The notes under the pieces: model-generated
Databases searched by the model: none
The model's input: the letters and a program-made list of their open reading frames with translations, nothing else
What the model was told of the DNA's origin: nothing
Program-made: the position numbers and the translations under genes
In this document: positions 37,031-45,686 of the stretch, piece by piece
Layout of the letters: every line of letters begins with the position of its first letter
How positions within the stretch are numbered: position 1 is the stretch's first letter
Source of the DNA: an uncultured Desulfovibrio sp.
Lineage (GTDB): Bacteria; Desulfobacterota; Desulfovibrionia; Desulfovibrionales; Desulfovibrionaceae
Assembly (NCBI RefSeq): GCF_902477725.1
Contig: NZ_CABSIF010000014.1
Coordinates: 27,491-91,490, forward strand
Reading direction: 5' to 3'
DNA: 64,000 nucleotides

Positions 37031-37052
37031 GTCATCATCCCGGGATGATGAC
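37031..37052. repeat. Perfect 22-bp palindrome
   Basis: GTCATCATCCC directly joined to its reverse complement GGGATGATGAC. It sits just outside the right-hand IS remnant at the edge of the glycan island. Confidence 0.6.
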
Positions 37053-37074
37053 CTTACCCCACTGTGCATCTCAC

Positions 37075-38212
37075 TTGTAAGTTAGTGGTTTCCAATGGGT
37101 TATATTCTTTGCACGGAACTCTTCCTGTGTCAGCCAGCCCAATGAGCTGTGCGGTCATCGCTGGTGTATCCTGTCGCCATGCTTCAACCGTTCTGCGGGC
37201 ATCGTGCAGGGACAGAAACACGTTCTGATTTAAACACTCATCCCGGTATTTTCCGTTAACACTTTCAATGTGCTCATTATCCGTGGGTTTCCCTGGACGA
37301 GAGAACTCAATCTACACACCGGGCTCAAAAGCCCATGCCCCCAGGGCTTTATCGCTGAATTTAGGCCCGTTATCAACCTCGATTCGTTGCGGTAACCTTC
37401 CTTGACGGCGTAGTTTCTCAAGGACGCGCAACAACTCGAACTTCAGGCAACGGCATGTCCACTTCAAGCGCCGGACTTGAGCGACCCCATAGATCGGCAA
37501 TTGTCAAAATCCAGATGCGTCGCCCCCCACAAGAGAGTCGCTTACAAAATCCATCGGCCATTGTTCATCTGGGCTATCAGGGCCAGCCTGGACAATACGG
37601 GCCTAGCTGGACGCTTCACGCGCGGGTGCGCAACGAAAGGTTTTCTTCCTGGTACATCCTTTCTATCCGCTTGTGGTTCTGCACCAGCCCTTCCCCGGCG
37701 CAATAACTCATGCGGGCGCAGAGAACCGAAGTGCCACCAATCTTTTGCCCGTTCCAGCATCCGCGTCCGTAAAAGAAGATCACGATCTTCAGATAGTAGT
37801 CGTCTGGCTGCATAGCGCCTGAACTGGCTCACTCGGCAAGCCAACCGTTCTGTGTAGCCATGTTCAGTCTGAATGTGATGCTTGGCTTCTCTGTTGGCTG
37901 CGGGCTTCAATGGTTTTTTGAGATCACCTCCTTCAGGATCTCGATATTAAGAGCCTGCTCGCCAACAATTCGTTTCAGTCAGGCCTTCTTTTCTCCCAAC
38001 GGGCGTAACGGCTTGGCATCAGAGATATTCATTCCACCGAATTTGCTGCGCCATTTGTAAAAGGTCGCACCAGAGATACCACTCTGACTGCAATATCGGC
38101 AGCGGAAACTCCAGCCTCAGCTTACTGCAGTATCCCAATAAGCTGCTCATCAGTGAAGTTGCTACGTTTCATTATTGTGCTCGTGTGTCAGGAACACTAA
38201 TTTCTCAAGGGC
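37075..38212 (-). pseudogene. Decayed IS3-family element at the right edge of the island
   Basis: Minus-strand orfA begins at 38172 (MKRSNFTDEQLIGILQ, then an in-frame TAA, then AEAGVS). Further on, GISGATFYKWRSKFGGMNIS, then a TCA-AAA-AAC run and KPAANREAKHHIQTEHGYT in the -1 frame. orfB pieces follow: LPQRIEVDNGPKFSDKAL, NEHIESVNGKYRDECLNQNVF and LHDARRTVEAWRQD. Several frames are broken. The right end TGCCCTTGAGAAATTAGTG (minus, near 38212) matches the other remnant; GTAAGTTAGTGGTTTCC near 37078 looks like the opposite terminal repeat. Confidence 0.8.
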
Positions 38213-38409
38213 ATGCTTTTCAGAAAAGGTATCCGGCGCGATGCGATTATGTATGGTGGCAAGTATGAGGATGATATTTTAATGGCCATGCTGGAAGACG
38301 AATGGAAGCAGATGGCCATGCCTTGTATGCAGCCCCGTGCATGGTGCCCGGCATCTGTTCAGCGTACCTCTTCAGCGCGTGCCTTGGTTGTGGTTCGCCA
38401 TAAAGCTGC

Positions 38410-40287
38410 CTAGTCCTTCCTCACGGGGCAGCGCGCCAGCCAGCGTTTGACCGTGTTTCTGTCCACATCAAGTTTCTGCGCCGCGCGCGCGATTTTTCCG
38501 TCACACTGATCAATGACCATATGGATGTAATTGCCGATGACCGTATCCAGGCGGCCATCGCCTTCTGCCAACGCGATTTCATCGCCGCTTCGCGCTGGTT
38601 GCGCAGCAATAGCTTCGCAGGAAATTTCGCCCCGCAGGATGATGAATTTTTCCGCCAGATTTTCAAGTTCGCGCACATTGCCCGGCCATGAATATGCAGA
38701 AAGCCAGCGCAGGAGGTCTTTGCCCGCTTTGGGAGCTGCTGTTCCGTACTGTTTGGCGTATTGCCGCACAAAGTTGTTGAAAAGCAGGGGGATGTCTTCC
38801 TGTCTGTCGCGTAGCGGCGGAACTTTAAGGTCAAGCACGTTCAGGCGGTAGTACAAGTCGGCGCGCAGCCTGCCCGCCGCCACCTCTTCGGCTGGGTTGC
38901 GGTTGGTCGCTGCAATCACGCGCACGTTAATGGGGATGACCTTGTTGTCGCCTATGCGCATCACTTCTCTGGCCTGCAAAATGCGCAACAGGCGCGTTTG
39001 CAGAAAAAAATCCATCTCGGTTATTTCATCAAGAAAGAGCGTTCCCCCGTGTGATAATTCAAACAGCCCCGGCTTGCCGGTGCGCATGGCCCCGGTAAAC
39101 GCGCCCGGCGCGTAGCCGAACAGCTCGCTTTCCAGTAAATCTTTGGGGATGGCGCCGCAGTTAACAGCCACAAAAGGCCCTTTGGCCAGGGTGCTCGCAT
39201 TGTGGATGCTTTGCGCAAAAAGTTCTTTGCCCGTGCCGGTTTCGCCCTGAATAATGATGCTACAGGTGGCAGCGGCGTATTGCCGGGCCTTGGCAATGGT
39301 TTGCTGCATGGCCGCACTGGCGTGAATAATGTCTGAAAAGGTATACTTGGCAATAAATCCGCTTTCACGCAGCTTCTGACGCACACTGTTTTCTTTTTGC
39401 AGAATGTGTTCAACGCGCTGAAAAAGCAGAACAATAGAATTAGCTTCCAGGTAAGGCGGGCTTATCACCGTATCCACGGCAAAGTCAGTGCCGTTGACCG
39501 ACACAATGCTGGTGGTCAGTTTTGTGCCCGAACGTATGGCTGCGGAAAGTTCTTCTGAAGTGAAGATGCTGTGCACGGAGGTATTCAGCAGTTCCTCGCG
39601 CTCTTTTTGCAACAGCAAACAGCCCTGCTGGTTCACTTCTTCAATAAAACCTTCCGTGTTGACAAGCAGCGCGCCTTCCTGCGCGCAGTTGAGTACGACA
39701 GTAAGCTTGTTGGCTGCGGCAATATGTTTGTTAAGGTTGTTACGCACCAGAATGGCCTGTTCGCAGGCGTCAACGATGGAATCGCGGTTGGATTCAACAA
39801 GATGTATCTTGATATCCTTGCTGCTGGCCCAGCGAACGGAGATAGTGTCGCCAACCACAACATCCGGTTTCCAGGCCAGCACTTGATCCATGATCAAGCC
39901 AGCCACGCCAGGGTTGGAAATCTCAAATTCCTGATATTCCCTGTGCAGGATGTCGCATATTGGTCTGCATATTTTGATGAAGGGCGAAAATCCCACAAAT
40001 GCAATGCGTGTTTTTTCTGTAGTATTGTTATATATATAGTCAAAAACACTGTATGATGACGGTCTGACGCTGATGACCTCTATGTTCAGCGTGTTGCCGA
40101 TGTGCAGGGCTGTGCCGCCACGGCTGACAATTATTTTTGCACCTTCCTGCAAAGCCTTCTGGGTCTGTTGCACGCCTGTTTCCATATCGCCAAGCAGCAC
40201 GGTAATGGGATATTTTTCTTCCTCAACCACGCGGCATACGGAATCAAAAAGTTTTTTATTCGGTGCAATAAAGGCGATGGTGTTCAT
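38410..40287 (-). CDS. PrpR-type sigma-54-dependent activator
   Basis: 625 residues from ATG 40287 (an ATG 27 bases upstream is an alternative). Order: PrpR_N-like effector domain (about 1-180; SRGGTA.HIG, VGFSPFI), PAS-like domain (195-300), AAA+ domain with Walker A GETGTGKE (348-355), GAFTGA sigma-54 contact loop (395-400) and Walker B GGTLFLDE, then a Fis-type helix-turn-helix (IARAAQKLDVDRNTVKRWL). It is divergent from the pdxA-like/kinase genes. Three sigma-54 promoters in the locus make it the likely local activator, sensing the pathway substrate with its PrpR_N domain. Confidence 0.93.
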   Translation of the reverse strand: MNTIAFIAPNKKLFDSVCRVVEEEKYPITVLLGDMETGVQQTQKALQEGAKIIVSRGGTALHIGNTLNIEVISVRPSSYSVFDYIYNNTTEKTRIAFVGFSPFIKICRPICDILHREYQEFEISNPGVAGLIMDQVLAWKPDVVVGDTISVRWASSKDIKIHLVESNRDSIVDACEQAILVRNNLNKHIAAANKLTVVLNCAQEGALLVNTEGFIEEVNQQGCLLLQKEREELLNTSVHSIFTSEELSAAIRSGTKLTTSIVSVNGTDFAVDTVISPPYLEANSIVLLFQRVEHILQKENSVRQKLRESGFIAKYTFSDIIHASAAMQQTIAKARQYAAATCSIIIQGETGTGKELFAQSIHNASTLAKGPFVAVNCGAIPKDLLESELFGYAPGAFTGAMRTGKPGLFELSHGGTLFLDEITEMDFFLQTRLLRILQAREVMRIGDNKVIPINVRVIAATNRNPAEEVAAGRLRADLYYRLNVLDLKVPPLRDRQEDIPLLFNNFVRQYAKQYGTAAPKAGKDLLRWLSAYSWPGNVRELENLAEKFIILRGEISCEAIAAQPARSGDEIALAEGDGRLDTVIGNYIHMVIDQCDGKIARAAQKLDVDRNTVKRWLARCPVRKD

Positions 40288-40389
40288 GCTGCTGCCTGAA
40301 TGGTTGAAGGGCATGCGGGCCTGTGCGGTGCGATGGCGGGAACGGCTGGGCCCATTCTATGCGGAGGCCAATGTTTATTGTTGCCTATC

Positions 40390-40426
40390 GCATTTTGCAC
40401 CAGCGCGCAAAGGCAAAATGCATCTG
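40390..40426 (+). promoter_or_regulatory. Candidate activator site upstream of pdxA-like 1
   Basis: A dyad GCATTTTGC-N14-GCAAAATGC (40390-40398 and 40413-40421). The right arm extends to GGCAAAATGCATCTG, which recurs as GGCAAAACGCATCAG on the minus strand at 55393-55379. It lies about 63 bases upstream of the -24 element, a normal place for an enhancer-binding protein. Confidence 0.6.
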
Positions 40427-40486
40427 TTGGTGGCGTATTAAAAAATCAATTTTGATAAAATCGTTAAAGTTAAGCGTATTATGGCG

Positions 40487-40501
40487 TGGCGCAATCCTTG
40501 C
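40487..40501 (+). promoter_or_regulatory. Sigma-54 promoter of pdxA-like 1
   Basis: TGGCGCAATCCTTGC: GG and GC at the canonical 12-base offset of the -24/-12 elements, TTGC exact. It lies about 77 bases before the ATG. Confidence 0.75.
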
Positions 40502-40577
40502 TTGCCCAGAGCAAATTCAATTTGCGTGCCGCAGGCCCAGCACTTATGAGCGGCGGCAAATCGCAAGGCGGTGCCAG

Positions 40578-41654
40578 ATGGCTCATATGCAATACAGGGT
40601 GGTTATGGGCTTCACCATGGGGGAGCCTCAGGGTATTGGCCCGTTGCTCGTCATGAGATCCCTGAACAATTCCGGTCTGTTTCAGGTGGTTCAGCCCGTT
40701 GTTTTTGGTGATGAGGCCACCTTGCGCCGGGCGGCAGGGCAGGCAGGTATAGGCCAGGAGCAACTGGTGTGTATCAGTCCCGGCGACTTGCCTTGGCAAA
40801 GTCGCCTGCCCACAGATAGATGTATTCTGCTGGTGCAGACGGATTCCCCCGGCCTGGAAATGACGGAACAAGGGCAGCCCTCGGCGGCGGGGGGCAGGGC
40901 TGCCTTTAACGCTGTGCGCAAAGCTTTTGAGCTTGCCGCTTCAGGACATCTTGACGCTCTGGTTACAGCCCCCCTCAATGGTATTTCTCTGGGTATGGCG
41001 GGATATCCGCAGCGGTTTCACACGAGCATGCTGGCCGAGTTCTTTGCCGAGCACCAGCACTGTACCCTGTCCACAGACGGCGACCTGCGGGTTGTTTTTG
41101 TCAGCACCCACATTCCCCTTGGCGAGGCGGCGGCGCGGATCACCGAAGATCGGGTTTTGTCCGTCATCTGCATGGGGGCTGCAACCTGCCGCAGGTTTGG
41201 CATTGTGCACCCGCGCATCGGCGTTGCCGGGTTCAATCCTCACGCGGGCGAGGGGGGCGTTTTGGGGCAGGAAGAAAAAACAGCCATAATCCCCGCTATT
41301 GCACGGGCCGTGGCTGAAGGGCTGGACGCAAGGGGGCCGTTTGCACCGGATGTTATTTTTGCCAAGGCCTGCTCCGGAGCTTTTGATCTGGTGGTGGCCA
41401 TGTACCATGATCAGGGGCAGATACCGCTCAAAATGAAAAACTGCTCCTGCGCGCGTTCCGGCTCATGGTGCGGTGCACCGGGCATCAATGTGACCCTGGG
41501 CCTGCCCTTTGTGCGCACCTCCGTGGAGTTTCCTTCGGTGTTTGACACGGCGGATCAGGCTGACGCGCTGCACGCCGCCATGCGCAAGGCCATTGAATAT
41601 GCCGCGCTTCTTGCCGCCTCCCCATTACAGAAATACCGCAATGGTCTGTGGTGA
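40578..41654 (+). CDS. Divergent PdxA-like dehydrogenase (paralog 1)
   Basis: 358 residues of the 4-hydroxythreonine-4-phosphate dehydrogenase family. PdxA-like enzymes beside DUF1537 kinases act on 4-phospho-D-threonate/erythronate rather than in B6 synthesis (known for characterised cases). MGEPQGIGPLL, AGFNPHAGEGG and MYHDQGQIPLK keep the metal histidines; the first is in RFHTSMLAEF where the standard motif is GHTE. The family DHGTA substrate motif is replaced by EFPSV, and a Cys/Ser insertion (KNCSCARSGSWCG) precedes it. It probably has a different substrate from the second paralog. ATG 40578 follows AAGGCGGTG; ATG 40587 is possible. Confidence 0.82.
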   Translation: MAHMQYRVVMGFTMGEPQGIGPLLVMRSLNNSGLFQVVQPVVFGDEATLRRAAGQAGIGQEQLVCISPGDLPWQSRLPTDRCILLVQTDSPGLEMTEQGQPSAAGGRAAFNAVRKAFELAASGHLDALVTAPLNGISLGMAGYPQRFHTSMLAEFFAEHQHCTLSTDGDLRVVFVSTHIPLGEAAARITEDRVLSVICMGAATCRRFGIVHPRIGVAGFNPHAGEGGVLGQEEKTAIIPAIARAVAEGLDARGPFAPDVIFAKACSGAFDLVVAMYHDQGQIPLKMKNCSCARSGSWCGAPGINVTLGLPFVRTSVEFPSVFDTADQADALHAAMRKAIEYAALLAASPLQKYRNGLW

Positions 41655-41731
41655 TGTGGAGCAGGCCGGGGACGCCTTGCAGGGTTAAATGCCGCACCAA
41701 CAGCATCTGGCTCCATTGAATCGCTGGTATA

Positions 41732-41761
41732 ATTTGCATGAATAATGGTGCAAAATATATC
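41732..41761 (+). promoter_or_regulatory. Candidate activator site upstream of the Fe-ADH gene
   Basis: ATTTGCA-N10-TGCAAAAT; the right arm continues as GCAAAATATATC (41750-41761), 10 of 12 bases the same as GCAAAATGCATC upstream of pdxA-like 1. It is about 88 bases before the -24 element. Confidence 0.5.
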
Positions 41762-41848
41762 CCTGCAATTTTGAGATGCTGACTTCAGAATAGTTATTTT
41801 TTATTATTATATTAAATAAATTATGATGTTATGATGTGTTTCCTGTGG

Positions 41849-41863
41849 TGGCACCGTTCTTGC
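41849..41863 (+). promoter_or_regulatory. Sigma-54 promoter of the Fe-ADH/kinase/pdxA operon
   Basis: TGGCACCGTTCTTGC matches the -24/-12 consensus (TGGCAC-N5-TTGC) exactly, 65 bases before the ATG. Confidence 0.88.
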
Positions 41864-41927
41864 TCAATCGGGCTGTCAGCCGACGTTCATCGGCTGAAAC
41901 CATCAAAGCCATTCACAGGAGATGCAC

Positions 41928-43097
41928 ATGACTCCTTTCAAATGTTTACTGCCATCAACCATTGTTTACGGCCCCGGCAAGGCCAATGAGCTGGGTGCCC
42001 TTCTGGCCGGGGAACATATCCTCTTTATCAGCGACAAGGGCGTGCAAGGGGCTGGAGTTGCGGATAGCGTGCTGGCTGCCTGCCGCGAGGGCGCTGCTTC
42101 ATTTTCAGAATATTGGGATGTGCCCCCGGAACCGACCGAGGAGCAGGTAGAGGTAGTTGCAGCGGCTGTGGACAGACCCGGCCTCAGTGTCATTGTGGCT
42201 ATGGGCGGCGGTAGCGTCATGGATATGGCCAAGTTTGTCTCGGTCATGGTTCAGGGCGGCCCTTCAATGGTGGATATGTTTGAAGGGCGGCTGCCTGCCG
42301 GCAAGCAGGTGAAGCTGGTCATGATCCCCACCACGGCGGGCACCGGCTCCGAAGCCACGCCCAACTCCATCGCCTTACGCCCCGCGTTGAACCTCAAGGT
42401 TGGCGTGGTGTGTCCGTACTTCATGCCTGACTATGTGGTGCTAGACCCGGAACTGCTCTGCGGCCTGCCGCCCCATATTACCGCCGCCACCGGGCTGGAT
42501 GCCCTGTGCCATGCGCTCGAGTGCTTTGTGTCCAACAAGGCCAATCCCATCAGCGACATGTTCGCTCTTGAATCCATGCGGCTGACGTTCAAAAGCCTGC
42601 AAAAGGCCTATGAAAACGGCAAAGATATTGAGGCGCGCGGCGATACGCTGCTGGCCGCCTTCTACGGCGGGGTGTGCATAGCGTCCTCTGGCACAAATGC
42701 TGTGCATGCCTTGTCATATCCGCTTGGGGGGCGCTACCGTATTCCCCACGGTGTTTCAAACGCCATTCTGCTTGCCCCCGCCTTTGCCTACAATATGGAC
42801 GCCTGCATGGCAAAGCTGGCTCAGGTAGCAGAGCTTGCCGCCGCCTCGCGCGGCGAGAGCCTTGCGGGAAAGAGCGAACAGCAGCGGGCGCAATATCTGG
42901 TGGACTTTCTGGCCGCGCTGACCCGCAACCTGAAAATTCCGGCCTCGCTTGAAGAACTGGGCATTCCGGCCTCTGATCTGGATTGGCTTGTGGATGCCGC
43001 CTTTGAAGTAAAGCGCCTTTTGAACAATAATCCCAAGCCGTTGGGAAAAACTGACATCCGCACCATTTACACAAGCATTCTGACGAGGAAGTGCTGA
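41928..43097 (+). CDS. Iron-containing (type III) alcohol dehydrogenase
   Basis: 389 residues. NAD-binding AMGGGSVMDMAK and TAGTGSEATP; metal ligands Asp191 and His195 (GLDALCHALE), His260 (AVHALSYPL) and His274 (IPHGVSNA). The start at 41928 is preferred over the ATG six bases upstream because AGGAG ends immediately before that upstream ATG. It likely oxidises a primary or secondary hydroxyl, or reduces an aldehyde, of the pathway. Its stop overlaps the kinase start (TGATG). Confidence 0.9.
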   Translation: MTPFKCLLPSTIVYGPGKANELGALLAGEHILFISDKGVQGAGVADSVLAACREGAASFSEYWDVPPEPTEEQVEVVAAAVDRPGLSVIVAMGGGSVMDMAKFVSVMVQGGPSMVDMFEGRLPAGKQVKLVMIPTTAGTGSEATPNSIALRPALNLKVGVVCPYFMPDYVVLDPELLCGLPPHITAATGLDALCHALECFVSNKANPISDMFALESMRLTFKSLQKAYENGKDIEARGDTLLAAFYGGVCIASSGTNAVHALSYPLGGRYRIPHGVSNAILLAPAFAYNMDACMAKLAQVAELAAASRGESLAGKSEQQRAQYLVDFLAALTRNLKIPASLEELGIPASDLDWLVDAAFEVKRLLNNNPKPLGKTDIRTIYTSILTRKC

Positions 43098-44431
43098 TGT
43101 TCCTACTGGTCGCGGACGACCTTACCGGCGGCAATGACGCCGGAATCCAGTTTGCCAAGCGCGGCGTGGATACGTGGATAGTTCTGGATGCCGGGCATGC
43201 GGGTCTTGAGGCCGTGCTTGCCCGGCCCAAACTCCCGGCTATGCTTGCCTTGAACGCCAACACCAGGAACCTCCCGGCAGTTGATGCGGCGGCTCGGATG
43301 ACGAAGATTGCGTCGCATCTGGCAAAGGATGTCCGCACCGCGCACCCCGAGATGGTGTATAAAAAAATAGACAGCACACTGCGCGGCAACCTTGGGGCAG
43401 AAATAGACGCACTCATGGATGGCTATGGTTTTGCAACGGCCTTTTTGTCCCCGGCATTCATTGAATGCGGTCGCACAGTGGTGGACGGGCATCTGCTTGT
43501 GGACGGCGCGCCCGTGCACAAGACCTCATTTGCCAACGACCCCATCACTCCGGTGCGGCAATCTTCCATAGCCGAAGTTGTGCGAGAAACCTGCGGGCGA
43601 AGCGTGGGCTGCGTGCCACTTTCTGTCATGGAACACGGCGAGGGATTTATTACCGCCTATGTGGCTGATTTGCAGAATGCCGGTCATGAAATCATCGTTT
43701 TTGACGCTGTAAATGCCGCACACCTGGATGCCCTGGTGGCGGCGGGGCAAAAGCTTGAGTTTCCTCCGCTGTACATCGGCTCTGCCGGGCTGGCCAGCGC
43801 CCTGGCAAACGCCCTGACCAGCGCCCTTACTGATGCCCAAACGGGCATTGAGCCCGGCGCATCATCCAGCAGCCAGTCCCCGGCAGATACACACGCACCG
43901 GTTGTGGAACCGGTTGACCGCGTGTTTTTCATCTGCGGCAGCGCGCATGAGGCAACCAGAAAACAGATCACGCATCTTGTTGGCAACGGCGTGCAATTGA
44001 TCCGTCTTGTCGATGCCGGAACAGAAGCCGTGGAAATCGCGGTTGCGGATACCCTTCTGGCCCTTGAAAGCGGCAATGCCGTTCTCAGCACACCTGAAAA
44101 AAAAGCCGGGGGAGCAGATTCCACTGCGGCAAGCGGCATCCAACTGAGCAATGCCGTGGGGCTGGCGGCTGTGACTGTGCTTGAAAAACTGGCGGAATCT
44201 CCGCAGACAACGGCGCTGGTAATGACCGGCGGGGAAACGGCCTTTGCCGTGCTGCAAAAAATTTGTTCAGGGCTTGCCCTTTCACGCGAGATATCGCCCG
44301 GTGTTGCTCTGGGAACGATCGTTGGTGGGTATTGCGATGGTTTTCAGGTGGTTACCAAGGCTGGAGGCTTTGGTGAAGATCAGACCCTTGTGGATATTCT
44401 GCGCCTGTTCCGGCCAAAAAACTGCCGATAG
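43097..44431 (+). CDS. Four-carbon acid-sugar kinase (DUF1537, OtnK/DtnK family)
   Basis: 444 residues. Characterised members phosphorylate D-threonate, D-erythronate or 3-oxo acid sugars with ATP. The N-terminal substrate domain begins FLLVADDLTGGNDAG (hallmark DDLTG) and has YKKIDSTLRGN. The C-terminal ATP domain has FFICGSAHEATRKQI, MTGGETAFAVLQ and PGVALGTIVGG. The start overlaps the Fe-ADH stop with GAGGA at a good distance. Its product should be the substrate of one of the PdxA-like enzymes. Confidence 0.9.
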   Translation: MFLLVADDLTGGNDAGIQFAKRGVDTWIVLDAGHAGLEAVLARPKLPAMLALNANTRNLPAVDAAARMTKIASHLAKDVRTAHPEMVYKKIDSTLRGNLGAEIDALMDGYGFATAFLSPAFIECGRTVVDGHLLVDGAPVHKTSFANDPITPVRQSSIAEVVRETCGRSVGCVPLSVMEHGEGFITAYVADLQNAGHEIIVFDAVNAAHLDALVAAGQKLEFPPLYIGSAGLASALANALTSALTDAQTGIEPGASSSSQSPADTHAPVVEPVDRVFFICGSAHEATRKQITHLVGNGVQLIRLVDAGTEAVEIAVADTLLALESGNAVLSTPEKKAGGADSTAASGIQLSNAVGLAAVTVLEKLAESPQTTALVMTGGETAFAVLQKICSGLALSREISPGVALGTIVGGYCDGFQVVTKAGGFGEDQTLVDILRLFRPKNCR

Positions 44432-44474
44432 CCGCACAGTGCCGACCTATGTTCTTTCAGGGGTGGGATTGCGC

Positions 44475-44490
44475 TGTTGCATGCCTGCAA
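44475..44490. promoter_or_regulatory. Small inverted repeat between the kinase and pdxA2
   Basis: GTTGCATGCCTGCAAC: 6-base exact arms around TGCC, about 45 bases before the pdxA2 start. It could be an RNA hairpin that tunes downstream expression. Confidence 0.35.
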
Positions 44491-44535
44491 CGCACCGCAT
44501 TTTAAAGTGACATGTTCTTAAGAGAGGAATGCATC

Positions 44536-45564
44536 ATGAACAACGCGCGTCCCATCGTGGGCATCAGTGTGGGCGACCCCGGCGGCATCGGGCCGGAAGT
44601 AACGGTGAAGGCCCTGGCCTCGCCCAAGGTGTTTGAGCAGTGCCGCCCCCTGGTCATTGGCGATGCTTCTGTGGTGCGTGACGCCCTGCGCTTTACTGGC
44701 CTGAATCTTTCCGTCAACGCGGTTGCTTCGCCAGAGCAGGGAATCTACAAGCCCGGCGTTGTGGATGTGCTGGACATGGGCAACATGCCCATTGATCAGG
44801 TGCGTTACGGCGTGGTTACCCCACAGCAGGGCAAGGCTTCTTTTGAATACATAGCAAAGAACATTGAACTTGCCATGACCTGTCACATAGATGCCACAGT
44901 AACCGGGCCAATCAACAAGGCCGCCATCAATGAGGCGGGCTATCACTATGCCGGGCACACGGAAATTTATGCGGAAATGACAGGCACGCGCGACTACGCC
45001 ATGATGCTCGCTGAAGGGAATTTTCGCGTTGCGCATGTGTCCACGCATGTTTCTTTGCGGGAAGCCTGCGACAGGGTAAAGCGCGAGCGTGTACTGCGGG
45101 TTACCGAGCTTTCGTACGATGCCTTGCTCAAGCTGGGCATTGCCAGCCCGCGTATTGGCGTGGCGGGGCTTAACCCCCACTGCGGCGAAGGGGGGCTTTT
45201 TGGCACTGAGGATGAGCGCGAAATCAAGCCTGCCATTGCCGATGCCGTTGCAAAGGGCATGAACGTTACCGGGCCTGTGCCGCCAGATACCGTATTTTCA
45301 AAAATGGCGGGCGGCATGTTTGATCTGGTGGTGGTCATGTACCACGATCAGGGGCACATCCCCATCAAGCTGAAAGGCTTTACGTATGATGAAAAAAACG
45401 GGCAGTGGGGCGCAGTGGCTGGGGTAAACATTACCCTTGGCCTGCCCATTGTGCGCGTGAGCGTCGACCACGGCACCGCCTTTGAGATCGCGGGGCAGGG
45501 CAAGGCAAACCCCGATTCCATGCTGGATTCCATTGAGCTTGCCGCCTGGCTTGCCAAGGCCTGA
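44536..45564 (+). CDS. pdxA2: PdxA2-like 4-phospho-acid-sugar dehydrogenase (paralog 2)
   Basis: 342 residues from the ATG at 44536 (AGAGGAA upstream). Canonical motifs: SVGDPGGIGPE, metal histidines His141 (AGHTEIY), His215 (NPHCGEGG) and His270 (MYHDQGH), and DHGTAFE at 311-316. PdxA2 enzymes oxidise and decarboxylate 4-phospho-D-threonate to dihydroxyacetone phosphate (known for characterised members). Next to the DUF1537 kinase, this is the best-supported step of the pathway. Confidence 0.88.
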   Translation: MNNARPIVGISVGDPGGIGPEVTVKALASPKVFEQCRPLVIGDASVVRDALRFTGLNLSVNAVASPEQGIYKPGVVDVLDMGNMPIDQVRYGVVTPQQGKASFEYIAKNIELAMTCHIDATVTGPINKAAINEAGYHYAGHTEIYAEMTGTRDYAMMLAEGNFRVAHVSTHVSLREACDRVKRERVLRVTELSYDALLKLGIASPRIGVAGLNPHCGEGGLFGTEDEREIKPAIADAVAKGMNVTGPVPPDTVFSKMAGGMFDLVVVMYHDQGHIPIKLKGFTYDEKNGQWGAVAGVNITLGLPIVRVSVDHGTAFEIAGQGKANPDSMLDSIELAAWLAKA

Positions 45565-45615
45565 TCTGGTCTGAATTTATCTTATTGCATGGGCGTTGCA
45601 TGAACGCCAAACAAT

Positions 45616-45656
45616 AGCAGGGGCTGCTTCTTTCAGAGGCGGCCCCTGCTGCGTTT
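45616..45656. terminator. Terminator between convergent pdxA2 and the membrane protein gene
   Basis: AGCAGGGGC and GCCCCTGCT are exact arms (45616-45624, 45642-45650), followed by GCGTTT. Confidence 0.6.
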
Positions 45657-45686
45657 CAAATATGCTTTTGGGATATTGGTATGGGC

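Noticed and set aside
38216..38409. Short plus-strand frame (66 codons) and possible tRNA-Leu repeat at the island's right edge
   Set aside because: The frame has no support, and I found no copy of the tRNA-Leu 3' sequence, so no attachment site is claimed.
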